Shown here: piece by piece, positions 8,483 through 17,902 of the stretch | Numbering within the stretch: position 1 is the stretch's first letter | How the letters are laid out: every line of letters begins with the position of its first letter | Assembly: GCF_001700965.1 (NCBI RefSeq) | Contig: NZ_CP016756.1 | Span: 4,392,501-4,456,500, forward strand | DNA: 64,000 bases | DNA from: Stenotrophomonas nitritireducens | Lineage (GTDB): Bacteria > Pseudomonadota > Gammaproteobacteria > Xanthomonadales > Xanthomonadaceae | Direction of reading: 5' to 3' | Made by a program: the position numbers and the translations under genes | Notes under the pieces: generated by a model | The model's input: only the letters and a program-made list of their open reading frames with translations | Database searches by the model: none | What the model was told of the DNA's origin: nothing

Positions 8483-9133
8483 TTACTGAGCGGGTTTGAA
8501 ATCGAAGGGGATCTCAAGGCTGCCCTGCATCGGCTGGCCATTGCTCTGGGCCGGCTGGAAACGCCAGTTGCGCACCGCCTCCTGGGCGGCGCGGTCCAGA
8601 TCACGTGAACCGCTGCGCTGCACCAGGCGAACGTCCAGCGGCACGCCATTGGCGTCCACATCCACCCGTACCACCACGGTGCCACTCTCGCCGCGGCGGA
8701 GGGCAGCGGGCGGATAATCCGGGGCAGGGCTCTGTCCGGGCAACGGAACCGGCTGATCGCTGGGCGCGGCGGCGGCAGGTGCAGGCGCCGGTGCAGGCTC
8801 GGTGGGCGCGGCTTCGGCGATGGGTTGCGGCGGCGGGGCGGGTGCGGTTTCCACCAGCTCCGGTGCCTGCTCCACGGCCTCGGGGCGCGCGGCGGGCATC
8901 TCGCTGGCGCCGGAACCGGCGGGCAGGGGCGCAGGCAGCGGTGCCAGTACCGCGTTGCTGGCCTGCGGTTGGGCCGGATCGGCCCGATAGAATTCGTTGT
9001 TGCGGCGGGCGTTGAGCCATACCACCAGGAACAGCAATATCCCGACGCCAAAGGCGATGCCGGCAATCTTCAGGCTGCTGCGGGGCAGGTGAAAAGTGAA
9101 GTTCTGGTCGGAGCGGGAGCTGGGAGCGGACAT
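8483..9133 (-). CDS. TonB-family energy transducer
   Basis: A 216-aa protein with an N-terminal membrane helix (about 24-42), a Pro/Ala/Glu-rich linker (about 55-135) typical of periplasm-spanning TonB proteins, and a TonB C-terminal domain (about 140-214) with Y-P-P-A-A-L-R-R-G-E-S-G-T-V-V-V-R-V and W-R-F-x-P-A motifs. It is upstream of the shorter paralogue in the same direction, giving a tandem duplication with diverged linkers. It is divergent from serS, with a 113-bp gap that must hold both promoters. No exbB or exbD is nearby. Confidence 0.88.
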   Translation of the reverse strand: MSAPSSRSDQNFTFHLPRSSLKIAGIAFGVGILLFLVVWLNARRNNEFYRADPAQPQASNAVLAPLPAPLPAGSGASEMPAARPEAVEQAPELVETAPAPPPQPIAEAAPTEPAPAPAPAAAAPSDQPVPLPGQSPAPDYPPAALRRGESGTVVVRVDVDANGVPLDVRLVQRSGSRDLDRAAQEAVRNWRFQPAQSNGQPMQGSLEIPFDFKPAQ

Positions 9134-9213
9134 GGCCTTGACCGTATGGAACCGGCTGATTCTTGCACAGGAAAGGTGAATCGCGCGGCAGAAAGACGCA
9201 GTTCGCGCGATAA

Positions 9214-10524
<1,311 letters not shown>

Positions 10525-10534
10525 TCAGCGAGAT

Positions 10535-10557
10535 GTAGTGCCGAGTCATGCTCGGCA
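10535..10557 (+). repeat. SMAG-type REP element, copy 1
   Basis: The tetranucleotide GTAG is followed directly by a perfect 7-bp stem (TGCCGAG/CTCGGCA) with loop TCATG. GTAG-headed short hairpins are the defining form of the SMAG REP family described in Stenotrophomonas maltophilia. It lies 11 bp after the serS stop codon. Confidence 0.8.
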
Positions 10558-10630
10558 TTGGCGGTGCCATGCAGCAGACGGGCGCTCATTCGTTGAGCCC
10601 CCAACGCAGCATGGCTGCGCTGAAAAAAAG

Positions 10631-10665
10631 AACGCCGCGCTCCCGTCGGGAACCGCGGCGTTTTT
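10631..10665 (+). terminator. Rho-independent terminator of serS
   Basis: Arms AACGCCGCG and CGCGGCGTT enclose a smaller TCCC/GGGA hairpin, followed by a run of T at 10661-10665. Confidence 0.85.
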
Positions 10666-10703
10666 GTTGGCCGAGGAAAGGCCAGTCGCCTGCGCACCGC
10701 AAT

Positions 10704-10726
10704 GTAGTGCCGAGCCACGCTCGGCA
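10704..10726 (+). repeat. SMAG-type REP element, copy 2
   Basis: GTAG plus the same stem TGCCGAG/CTCGGCA with loop CCACG. It is in direct orientation, 169 bp from copy 1, so the pair is not the usual head-to-head dimer. Confidence 0.8.
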
Positions 10727-11021
10727 AGCGGCGTCATGCAGTAAGCCGGCAGCCTCCGCCAATTCCCAGGCGCATTTCCATCGCGACTAGCTACAAGGCT
10801 TAGCAAGTTCCATCGATCTGCCAGGCGTAGCGCGGCCTTTTTCGGCGAGCAAGCAGATACCGGGAAGGCTCCGAAACGCCGCAGTAGCCACATCCGAAAA
10901 CCTGAATAGGTAAGCATCTAATCCAGTCGGGCTGGCAATCAGGACTGTTTGTGGTCTGATTTGTAAATACAGGACAAAGGTGTTTAAATTCTCCGGTTCG
11001 TTCCAATAGTGGGATCAATCC

Positions 11022-12014
11022 ATGCAGGACCTCAACGACCTGTATTACTTCGCGATGGTGGTCGACCATGGCGGCTTCGCGGCTGCCGAGCGAGCGCTGG
11101 GCATCCCCAAATCGCGCTTGAGCCGGCGCATCAGCCAGCTGGAAACCGACCTGGGCGTGCGCCTGCTGCAGCGTTCGACACGCCGCTTCGCGGTCACCGA
11201 TGTGGGCATGAGCGTGCACCGGCATGCGCAGACCATGCTGGCTGAAGCCCAGGCTGCGCGAGAGGTGGTGGACCGGCTCAGCGCCGAGCCACGCGGGCTG
11301 GTGCGTGCCAGCGTGCCGGTGTCACTGGCGCAGATGCAGCTACCCAAACTGCTGCCCAAATTCCTTGAGCAATACCCGAAGGTGCGGTTGCAGCTGAATA
11401 TCAGCAATCGTCGTGTTGACATCATCAATGAAGGCTATGACGTCGCCCTGCGCGTGCGTTCGCGGCTGGATGATGACGGCAGCCTGGTGATGCGCAGTTT
11501 CGGCCAGGTGCAGGAACTGCTGGTTGCCAGCCCGGCCTATCTGGACCGGGCGGGGCGGCCGGCTTCCCCGGAAGACCTGGCCAACCACGTCACCCTGAGC
11601 ATCAGTGAGGACGAAGCGCGTCAGCGTTGGGAACTGCACGGCCCAGGCGGCGAAGTCCGCCGGGTTGAGCTGCAGCCACGCGTGGCGGGGTTTGATTTCC
11701 CGTTGCTGCAATCCATGGTCAAGGATGGCTTCGGCATCACCATGCTGCCGGAAACCGTCTGCGCCGAGGCTGTGCGCAATGGCGAGCTGGAGGTTGTGCT
11801 GCCGGACTGGTCGCTGCCGCAGGGCATCTGTCACGCGGTATTCGCCTCACGACGCGGGCTGTTGCCGGCGGTGCGGGTATTCATCGACTTCCTGGCCGAG
11901 CACCTGCCCACCGAACTGGAGGCCTCCCGCCTGCATTGCGGCGGCGCCTGCGAGCGGGCCAAGGAGAAGATCCGTGCCTCGATGGCCGGCGCACTGGCAA
12001 TCGAGGCCGGTTGA
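11022..12014 (+). CDS. LysR-family transcriptional regulator
   Basis: A 330-aa regulator. The winged helix-turn-helix (about residues 3-62) reads L-N-D-L-Y-Y-F-A-x-V-V-D-H-G-G-F-A-A-A-E-R-A-L-G, then S-R-L-S-R-R-I-S-Q-L-E, and L-L-Q-R-S-T-R-R-F-A. An effector-binding periplasmic-fold domain follows (about 90-295), with R-A-S-V-P-V-S and the G-F-G-I-T-M-L-P motif. The C-terminus is about 25 residues longer than usual and contains one C-G-G-A-C pair. No divergent target gene is adjacent, since the upstream neighbour is serS in the same direction, so the regulon cannot be inferred. tRNA-Ser follows. Confidence 0.93.
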   Translation: MQDLNDLYYFAMVVDHGGFAAAERALGIPKSRLSRRISQLETDLGVRLLQRSTRRFAVTDVGMSVHRHAQTMLAEAQAAREVVDRLSAEPRGLVRASVPVSLAQMQLPKLLPKFLEQYPKVRLQLNISNRRVDIINEGYDVALRVRSRLDDDGSLVMRSFGQVQELLVASPAYLDRAGRPASPEDLANHVTLSISEDEARQRWELHGPGGEVRRVELQPRVAGFDFPLLQSMVKDGFGITMLPETVCAEAVRNGELEVVLPDWSLPQGICHAVFASRRGLLPAVRVFIDFLAEHLPTELEASRLHCGGACERAKEKIRASMAGALAIEAG

Positions 12015-12081
12015 ACAAAAACGCCGGCAAGCATGCGAGAATGCGCACCCCGGGACGCTATCCGGGGCAACAACGCGTAAC

Positions 12082-12171
12082 GGACAGATGGCCGAGCGGT
12101 TGAAGGCACCGGTCTTGAAAACCGGCGAAGGGTCAAACCTTCCGTGGGTTCGAATCCCACTCTGTCCGCCA
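12082..12171 (+). tRNA. tRNA-Ser (anticodon TGA)
   Basis: A 90-nt cloverleaf with acceptor stem GGACAGA/TCTGTCC, discriminator G and encoded CCA. The anticodon arm CCGGT-CTTGAAA-ACCGG gives anticodon TGA, a long variable arm (class II tRNA) follows, and the T-arm is GTGGG-TTCGAAT-CCCAC. Confidence 0.97.
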
Positions 12172-12181
12172 GACTTGAAAA

Positions 12182-12208
12182 AAGCCGCTGATCCCAGCGG
12201 CTTTTTTA
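12182..12208 (+). terminator. Rho-independent terminator of tRNA-Ser
   Basis: Stem AGCCGCTG (12183-12190) pairs with CAGCGGCT (12195-12202) around loop ATCC, followed by T residues up to 12207. Confidence 0.9.
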
Positions 12209-12374
12209 TTTGCGGCAAGTTGCCGGGCGCGTACCGGCGAAGGCGGCATGTGTACCAGGCGCGCACCTCTGGTGGTGGTTCCGCTGCTAGAATCGCGCCG
12301 GCTTGGGGGAGCTGCGCGCCCGGGTATGCATGGGCTGATCGCGGCAATACCTTCAAGCGCTCGCGTCGGACCCC

Positions 12375-13937
12375 ATGGATTTACGAAAACTCATACTCGT
12401 GCTCACGTTGATCGGGGCACTGGTGCCGTTCGCCAACACCTTCTACGCCAGCTATACCGTGCAGCGTCAGCAGCTGGTGGACACCACGCTGGACGGCAAC
12501 TACGCCTACGCCAACAAGCTGGCCAAAAGCACCGAAGACTTCCTGCAGGCCTCCCAGCTGCAGCTTGCCTACACCGCGCAGCTGCTCGCCATGAAGATGG
12601 ATGACGTGGCCAAGCTGGAGGAAGAAGCCGCGCGTCTGCGCATGATGAGCAAGAGCTTTAACTCCATCACCATCTTCGATGCGACCGGCAAGGTGCTGGC
12701 CACCTCGCCGGAAACCCTGGGCCTGCAGGGCAGGGTGCTCGGCAGTGAGGCGGTGAAGACGGCGCTGCGGGAAAAGCGTCCGCTGATCAGTGCGCCTTAT
12801 CAGTCGGCGACGGGCAACTTCATCGTCTTCATCAATCATCCCATCGTTTCCGCGACCGGCCGCTATCTCGGTGCGGTGGGCGGCGCGATCTACCTGCAGA
12901 AAGAAAACATCCTCGACCGGCTGCTCGGCCAGCACTTCTATGTCGACGGCTCTTATCTTTATGTGGTGGACCGGCAGAAACGCATCATCTACCACCCCGA
13001 CCCCAAGCGGGTTGGCGATCTGGTGAAAAACAATGTCGTGGTTGACCGCGTCGCGGCCGGCCAGTCGGGCAAGGGCGGCACGGTCAACTCGCAGGGCGTC
13101 AGGATGCTGGCGGGCTATGCGCCGGTGACTTCGACGGGGTGGGGGATTGTTGCCCAGCGGCCGGAGGCGGCCACACTGGCACCGCTGGCCCAGCTGATGC
13201 AGAGCACGCTGTACAGGGCGCTGCCGGCCACCCTGCTGACCTTGATCCTGATCCTGTGGAGTGCCCGCTTGATTTCGCGCCCGCTGCATCTGCTGGCCGA
13301 TGGCGCGCGCAAGATGGAGGATCCGTCCTCGGCGAAGGACATCCGCTCGGTGAAGTCCTGGTATTTCGAATCGCGCGAGCTGAAAAAGGCACTGTTGATC
13401 GGTATCGACGCCTTCCATAAAAGTTTCACCAAGCTGCGCGAGGACACCGCCACCGATCCGCTGACCCAGCTCGGCAATCGCCGGCGGCTGGACGAGGCGT
13501 TGGCCAACTTCGAGCGCCAGGCAACCACGTTCTCGGTAATTTCGATGGATATCGATCACTTCAAGAAAGTGAACGATATCCACGGCCATGCAGCCGGTGA
13601 CGCAGCACTGCAGCAGCTTGCCCAGCGCATGCGCGAGGCCTGTCGTGCCTATGATGTGCCGCTGCGTGTGGGGGGTGAAGAGTTCCTGATCCTGCTGCCA
13701 TCCACCACCCTGGCAACTGCGGCCCAGGTAGCCGAGCGTCTGCGCAAGGCGGTGGAGGAAATGAAGATTCCGACCGTCGGCACGATTACCATTTCATTGG
13801 GCGTTGCCAATTGGCCGCAGAGCAGTTTTGAGGTGGAGGCCGTGCTCAAGGCCGCTGATGAAATGCTGTATGTGTCCAAGCGCAGCGGCCGGAATCGTGT
13901 TTCGGTGCACCAGCGGGAGCTCGGCGCTGCCGGCTAG
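12375..13937 (+). CDS. Membrane diguanylate cyclase with extracytoplasmic Cache domain
   Basis: A 520-aa protein. An N-terminal membrane helix (about 5-25) is followed by a double-Cache-like periplasmic sensor (about 35-275), a second helix (about 278-298), a short HAMP-like linker and a GGDEF domain (about 355-512). The active-site signature is G-G-E-E-F, and the substrate motif D-P-L-T-Q-L-G-N-R-R is kept. The inhibitory I-site R-x-x-D (R-A-Y-D) sits exactly five residues before GGEEF, so product inhibition by c-di-GMP is expected. No EAL or HD-GYP domain is present. The ligand is unknown, though Cache domains often bind small organic molecules. It is monocistronic after tRNA-Ser. Confidence 0.93.
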   Translation: MDLRKLILVLTLIGALVPFANTFYASYTVQRQQLVDTTLDGNYAYANKLAKSTEDFLQASQLQLAYTAQLLAMKMDDVAKLEEEAARLRMMSKSFNSITIFDATGKVLATSPETLGLQGRVLGSEAVKTALREKRPLISAPYQSATGNFIVFINHPIVSATGRYLGAVGGAIYLQKENILDRLLGQHFYVDGSYLYVVDRQKRIIYHPDPKRVGDLVKNNVVVDRVAAGQSGKGGTVNSQGVRMLAGYAPVTSTGWGIVAQRPEAATLAPLAQLMQSTLYRALPATLLTLILILWSARLISRPLHLLADGARKMEDPSSAKDIRSVKSWYFESRELKKALLIGIDAFHKSFTKLREDTATDPLTQLGNRRRLDEALANFERQATTFSVISMDIDHFKKVNDIHGHAAGDAALQQLAQRMREACRAYDVPLRVGGEEFLILLPSTTLATAAQVAERLRKAVEEMKIPTVGTITISLGVANWPQSSFEVEAVLKAADEMLYVSKRSGRNRVSVHQRELGAAG

Positions 13938-14019
13938 ACCGGCAGGAGTGGGGCGGGGAGCGCAGGCGCGGCGATGGCTTGCAACTGTCTTCGCCGTCTT
14001 GTCGTAGCCCGCGCCCTTG

Positions 14020-14035
14020 GTAGGCGTTTTCCTAC
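14020..14035. promoter_or_regulatory. Palindrome GTAGG-N6-CCTAC upstream of a lipoprotein gene
   Basis: A perfect 5-bp inverted repeat with a 6-bp spacer, 73 bp before the ATG of the lipoprotein. A related palindrome occurs upstream of rpoN (55167-55189). The factor is unknown. Confidence 0.35.
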
Positions 14036-14108
14036 ATACATGCAGGAAAGCGGATAGCATCATTGGCAGCTTCGCTGCGGGTCAGCAGCTTTGTCCGGGA
14101 CGAATTGC

Positions 14109-14774
14109 ATGCGCCAGCGGTTGCTCTGTTTTGTAGTGGGTGGTGCGTTGACGTTGTCGCTGCTCAGCGGTTGCGACCAGGAGGGAAATCTCTCCCTCAG
14201 CGGCAAGGCCGAGGCGCTGCAGGCGGCCAGCACGTTCGATGCAAGCACGCGCCCGATGCTGAGCGGCACGCAGGCGATATCAACCCTGCTGCAAGGCACT
14301 GGCCTTGGCGTGGAGGGGCAGGCATCGCTGCCGGCTTACAGCGATATCGAATTTTTCCCGATCACCCGTGCCGATGCGTTCGATGCATTCAGCGCACCCG
14401 GGCTCAGCCGCCGCGCGGAGGCCGAGGTTGATCTGTCCGGCATCGATTTCGACAAACAGTTTGCCTTCCTGGTGGCACACCCCAGTTCCAGTTCCTATGG
14501 CGCAGTGACCTCGGGCCAGTACGCCAAGTATTTCAGCAAGGTGCTGCCGTCCTATGAAAAAGACAGGGTCGTGCTGCGTATCGATGCAAGCAGGCTGGGC
14601 GATATCGACCCCATGACTGCCATGACCGGCAAGTGGGAAGGCAGCGTCTACGCGGTGGAGCGGCGCGGGCGGGACAAGCTGGAAGTGCGTCTTTATGACG
14701 ATAGCTATGTCTATTCGCTTGCCGCGGACGCCAATACCGGCATGCCGGTGGGCGCGGTGGCACCTGCGCAATAG
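14109..14774 (+). CDS. Hypothetical lipoprotein
   Basis: A 221-aa protein read from the ATG at 14109; an upstream TTG in frame is less likely. The N-terminus M-R-Q-R-L-L is followed by a hydrophobic stretch and a lipobox L-L-S-G-C, so the mature protein would be lipid-anchored at Cys22 or nearby. Residue +2 is Asp, which in enterobacteria would favour inner-membrane retention. The rest is acidic, without Cys, with mixed alpha/beta character (I-E-F-F-P-I, F-A-F-L-V-A-H-P, V-V-L-R-I-D, W-E-G-S-V-Y-A-V strands). I do not recognise the family. Neighbours are a diguanylate cyclase upstream and tadA downstream, and neither explains its function. Confidence 0.75.
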   Translation: MRQRLLCFVVGGALTLSLLSGCDQEGNLSLSGKAEALQAASTFDASTRPMLSGTQAISTLLQGTGLGVEGQASLPAYSDIEFFPITRADAFDAFSAPGLSRRAEAEVDLSGIDFDKQFAFLVAHPSSSSYGAVTSGQYAKYFSKVLPSYEKDRVVLRIDASRLGDIDPMTAMTGKWEGSVYAVERRGRDKLEVRLYDDSYVYSLAADANTGMPVGAVAPAQ

Positions 14775-14888
14775 GTAGGATGACGCCTGTGCCGTGCCCG
14801 ATGTGGGGTTGGTAACAGGACGCGTCGAACGCCGCTTGGCGTAAAATGCCCGGGTCGGGCCCCGCCCTGGTCGTCGGAGTTGCAAGCC

Positions 14889-14984
14889 ATGTTTTCACGG
14901 ACGCGCAGCCTGCCTGCTGCGATGCAGGTGCCGGTCGGTAGCTGCCGTCATTGCCTGCGCAACCAGCAGGGTGGTCTGCAGTGA
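14889..14984 (+). CDS. Candidate 31-aa upstream peptide coupled to tadA
   Basis: A small frame ATG...TGA with a GGAG ribosome-binding site 10 nt before the ATG. It encodes a basic peptide with a C-x-x-C pair (C-R-H-C) and has no hydrophobic segment. Its stop codon TGA overlaps the GTG start of tadA (GTGA), the layout of translational coupling. It could be a leader peptide or a small zinc-binding protein, or simply a chance frame. Confidence 0.4.
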   Translation: MFSRTRSLPAAMQVPVGSCRHCLRNQQGGLQ

Positions 14985-15499
14985 CCGATACCCCGGCCAA
15001 CGACGCTGCCGAAGCGGTGACGGACGAACACTGGATGCGCCACGCTTTGGCGCTGGCCGACCGCGCCCAGCGTGAGTTCGACGAAATACCGGTGGGCGCG
15101 GTGCTGGTGGGTGCCGATGGCGCGCTGCTGGGCGAGGGCTGGAACCTCAATATCGCCAACCATGACCCCAGCGCGCATGCCGAGATCGTGGCGATGCGTG
15201 AGGCCGGCAAGGCGCTGGGCAATCATCGGCTGGTCGGCAGCACCTTGTATGTGACGCTGGAACCTTGCGCGATGTGCGCGATGGCGTTGGTGCATGCGCG
15301 TATCGCGCGGGTGGTGTTTGCCGCTACCGACCCCAAGACCGGCGCCTGCGGCAGTGTGTTCGACCTGCTGGCTGATCCGCGTCACAACCACCGTGTACAG
15401 GTGCTTGGTGGGGTGTTGGCGAAGGACGCCAGCCTGCGCCTGACCAATTATTTCCGTGCCAAGCGCGGCCGTCCGCTGTTGAGCCCCGACGACCTTTGA
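14981..15499 (+). CDS. tadA: tRNA-specific adenosine deaminase
   Basis: A 172-aa enzyme from the GTG at 14981 that converts adenosine 34 to inosine in tRNA-Arg(ACG). The zinc deaminase motifs are H-A-E (catalytic Glu, first ligand) and P-C-A-M-C (two Cys ligands), with the family-specific [18 protein letters not shown]-terminal W-M-R-H-A-L-A-L-A and C-terminal F-F/Y-R-x-K-R are typical. The GTG start is preferred to an in-frame TTG at 14951 because it overlaps the stop of the small upstream frame and follows an AGCAGGG purine stretch. orn follows 89 bp downstream. Confidence 0.95.
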   Translation: MTDTPANDAAEAVTDEHWMRHALALADRAQREFDEIPVGAVLVGADGALLGEGWNLNIANHDPSAHAEIVAMREAGKALGNHRLVGSTLYVTLEPCAMCAMALVHARIARVVFAATDPKTGACGSVFDLLADPRHNHRVQVLGGVLAKDASLRLTNYFRAKRGRPLLSPDDL

Positions 15500-15588
15500 C
15501 GCGGCCCGCACCTGTAGCGGGGGTATCATGTGCACCGATATTCCGGCCGGGCGGGCTTTGACCGCCGGCCCCCAGCATGAGGCAGCAC

Positions 15589-16164
15589 ATGGCGGACAAC
15601 AGCGCAGGCAATGACCGGTTGATCTGGATTGATCTGGAAATGACCGGATTGGACACGGACAACGACTCCATCATCGAGATCGCCACCGTGGTCACCGATG
15701 GCCAGCTCAATGTGCTGGCCGAAGGGCCGGAATTTGCCATCCATCATTCCGTGGAGGTGCTGGAAGCCATGGACGAGTGGAACCGCAACCAGCACCAGCG
15801 CTCCGGGTTATGGCAGCGCGTGCTCGACAGCAGCACCAGCGTAGGCCAGGCCGAAGCCAAAACCATTGCCTTCCTGCAGGAGTGGATCAAGGCCGGCGCG
15901 TCGCCGATGTGTGGCAACTCGATCTGCCAGGACCGGCGTTTCCTGCACCGTCAGATGCCGCGCCTGGAGAAGTACTTCCATTACCGCAACCTCGACGTGT
16001 CCACGATCAAGGAACTGGCCAAGCGCTGGTCGCCTGCCATTGCCGCCGGGGTCAACAAGACCTCCAGCCATACCGCGCTGAGCGACGTGCACGATTCCAT
16101 CGCCGAGCTGCGCCACTACCGCCAGTTCATGGGCGCGTTGGCCGGGCTGCCGGAAGCGGGCTGA
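15589..16164 (+). CDS. orn: Oligoribonuclease
   Basis: A 191-aa 3'-5' exonuclease of the DnaQ/DEDDh fold that degrades 2-5-nt RNAs, including pGpG, the end product of c-di-GMP breakdown. The D-L-E-M-T-G-L (ExoI), [11 protein letters not shown] (ExoII) and [11 protein letters not shown] (ExoIII) motifs are intact. I start at the ATG at 15589, preceded by GAGG, rather than the ATG at 15577. Its role in pGpG removal fits the two diguanylate cyclases in this window. An EcsC-family gene starts 6 bp after its stop. Confidence 0.96.
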   Translation: MADNSAGNDRLIWIDLEMTGLDTDNDSIIEIATVVTDGQLNVLAEGPEFAIHHSVEVLEAMDEWNRNQHQRSGLWQRVLDSSTSVGQAEAKTIAFLQEWIKAGASPMCGNSICQDRRFLHRQMPRLEKYFHYRNLDVSTIKELAKRWSPAIAAGVNKTSSHTALSDVHDSIAELRHYRQFMGALAGLPEAG

Positions 16165-16169
16165 GGGCG

Positions 16170-17024
16170 ATGAGCGCACTGGTTCCGCGCCTGCACGACA
16201 ATGCGCAGGACCTGGCCGATCTCCAGCGGGCGGTGGGCTTGTTGGAATCACCCACGCTCACCGCCAAGATGGCCAACCTGATCGGCTCGCCGTTGGAATT
16301 CGCGGTGCGCAAGCTGCCCACGGCGGTGTCGTCGCGTATCCAGGGCGTTACCGAGGCGGCCTTGTACAAGGCCGCGCAGACGGCGTTGTGGACGATGGAC
16401 AACAAGCAACCCGGCAAGGCCGCTTCGCCACGCCTGCACAAGCTGGCAGCGGCCGCGTCCGGGGCGCTGGGCGGTGCCGGCGGTCTGCCGGCGCTGGCGA
16501 TCGAACTGCCGCTGTCGACCACCATCATCATGCGTGCGGTTGCCGATGTTGCCCGTAGCGAGGGCTTTGATCTTTCGGACATGCTCACCCGCCAGGCCTG
16601 CCTGGAAGTGTTTGCCCTGGGTGGCAACTCGGGCAAGGACGATGCCAGCGAGACTGGCTATTACCTGGCGCGCGGCTTCACCACCGAAGTGATGCGGCAT
16701 CTGTCGGCTGAGTTGGCCGGCAGCGCGGTAAGTGGCGGCCATGGCGTGCTGCTGGGGCTGGGCCCGAAAGAGGCCGGCAAATGGTTGGCCAGGGTGGTGG
16801 AGAAAATCGCTGGCAAGTTCGGCGTTGTGGTGTCGGAGAAGTTTGTCGCGCAGGCCGTGCCGGTGATCGGTGCGGTGGCCGGGGCCACCTTGAACACCAT
16901 GTTCACCGGCTACTACCAGGACATGGCGCGCGGGCACTTCATCATCAAGCGGCTTGAGCAGAAATATGGATTCGAGACGGTGCGCCTGGCCTACGGCGGG
17001 GTGACTGGCCGGTTGCACCCCTGA
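16170..17024 (+). CDS. EcsC-family protein
   Basis: A 284-aa protein read from the ATG at 16170, only 6 bp after orn, so the two are probably co-transcribed. It matches the EcsC family: G-G-A-G-G-L-P-A-L-A-I-E-L-P-L-S-T-T-I-I-M-R-A-V-A-D-V-A in the middle, E-V-F-A-L-G-G-N-S, and the C-terminal P-V-I-G-A-V-A-G-A-x-x-N-x-x-F segment followed by Y-Y-Q-D-M-A-R-G-H-F. It has several hydrophobic, Gly/Ala-rich helices that may associate with membranes. The biochemical function of the family is not known. Confidence 0.85.
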   Translation: MSALVPRLHDNAQDLADLQRAVGLLESPTLTAKMANLIGSPLEFAVRKLPTAVSSRIQGVTEAALYKAAQTALWTMDNKQPGKAASPRLHKLAAAASGALGGAGGLPALAIELPLSTTIIMRAVADVARSEGFDLSDMLTRQACLEVFALGGNSGKDDASETGYYLARGFTTEVMRHLSAELAGSAVSGGHGVLLGLGPKEAGKWLARVVEKIAGKFGVVVSEKFVAQAVPVIGAVAGATLNTMFTGYYQDMARGHFIIKRLEQKYGFETVRLAYGGVTGRLHP

Positions 17025-17128
17025 GGCGGTACCGCTCCGCCAGCGCAACGCGCAGACGGGCCGCTGCCTTCACCTGTTGCGAAGCCGATAGCCTCTAGCC
17101 TGTATCTTTCTTCCGGAGCGAGGTGACC

Positions 17129-17689
17129 ATGAATCAGTACAAGATCGCGGTTTTCGTCGGCAGTCTGCGCAAGGAGTCCATCAATCGGCGGCTGGCGTTG
17201 GCGCTGGAGAAGCTGGCCGGTGACCGCGCCAAGTTTGAATACATTCAGATCGGCGACGTCCCGCTTTACAACCAGGACCACGATACGCAGTTCCCCGCGC
17301 AGGGCACGCGCATGAAGAACCAGGTACGTGCGGCCGATGCGGTGTTGTTTGTCACCCCCGAATACAACCGCTCCATTCCCGGCGTGCTCAAGAACGCCAT
17401 CGATACCGCTTCGCGCCCGTATGGCGACAATGCCTTCGCCGGCAAGCCGGCAGCCGTGGTGGGCACTTCGATCGGTGCCATCGGCAGCGCCCTGGCCCAG
17501 CAGCACCTGCGCAACGTGCTGGTATTCGTCGACTTGGCGGTGATGCCACAGCCGGAAGCCTTCCTGCAGTTCAAGGACGGCCTGATCGAGGCTGACGGGA
17601 CCATCACCAATGACGGCACCCGCAAGTTCCTGCAGGGGTATGTCGACAAGTTCCTGGCCTGGACCGAGCACCAGCAGCACAAGGCATGA
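17129..17689 (+). CDS. NADPH-dependent FMN reductase (ArsH/ChrR/SsuE-like flavoprotein)
   Basis: A 186-aa flavodoxin-fold protein that starts M-N-Q-Y-K-I-A-V-F-V-G-S-L-R-K-E-S-x-N, the FMN-phosphate loop of the family. P-E-Y-N-R-S-I-P-G-V-L-K-N-A-I-D and the G-T-S-I-G-A-I-G-S-A motif follow. Such enzymes reduce quinones, chromate or azo dyes with NAD(P)H, and the natural substrate is not predictable from sequence. The ATG at 17129 follows a GGAGCGAGG Shine-Dalgarno stretch and is preferred to the GTG at 17123. A hairpin at 17740-17762 may terminate it before dnaB. Confidence 0.9.
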   Translation: MNQYKIAVFVGSLRKESINRRLALALEKLAGDRAKFEYIQIGDVPLYNQDHDTQFPAQGTRMKNQVRAADAVLFVTPEYNRSIPGVLKNAIDTASRPYGDNAFAGKPAAVVGTSIGAIGSALAQQHLRNVLVFVDLAVMPQPEAFLQFKDGLIEADGTITNDGTRKFLQGYVDKFLAWTEHQQHKA

Positions 17690-17739
17690 CCCCGGGCCTG
17701 TGGCGGCCGGCGCGGGCGCCGCACATGCGATAATCCCCA

Positions 17740-17762
17740 CCCGGCGCTGCAACGGCGCCGGG
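17740..17762 (+). terminator. Possible terminator between the FMN reductase gene and dnaB
   Basis: A perfect 8-bp stem CCCGGCGC/GCGCCGGG with a 7-nt loop, followed by only a weak T-rich stretch. Confidence 0.45.
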
Positions 17763-17819
17763 TCTGTTTCTGTATGCCAGCCCACTCCCGCGTCGCTGGG
17801 CGCTTGGGTTGTGGACAGG

Positions 17820-17828
17820 TTATCCACA
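17820..17828 (+). promoter_or_regulatory. DnaA box upstream of dnaB
   Basis: TTATCCACA is a perfect consensus DnaA box. An imperfect inverted copy (TGTGGACAG) lies 2 bp to its left at about 17810-17818. The site is about 75 bp before the dnaB ATG, suggesting DnaA control of the helicase gene. Confidence 0.6.
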
Positions 17829-17902
17829 GACTTGTACGTATCCCGGTGGGCCATGCCCACCTACCATGGCCGAACGGCCTTATTGCAGGAAATACGCTTT
17901 TC

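Larger units (their letters stand above)
10525..11021. other. Gene-free interval serS-lysR with two REP elements and a terminator
   Basis: This 497-bp gap holds two SMAG-type REP elements in direct orientation, the serS terminator between them, and an AT-richer region (about 10920-11020) that probably carries the promoter of the LysR gene. Open frames here cross the hairpins and look non-coding. Confidence 0.7.

Noticed and set aside
10546..10917. A 123-codon minus-strand frame downstream of serS
   Set aside because: It spans the terminator and both REP elements and has low-quality composition; not a gene.
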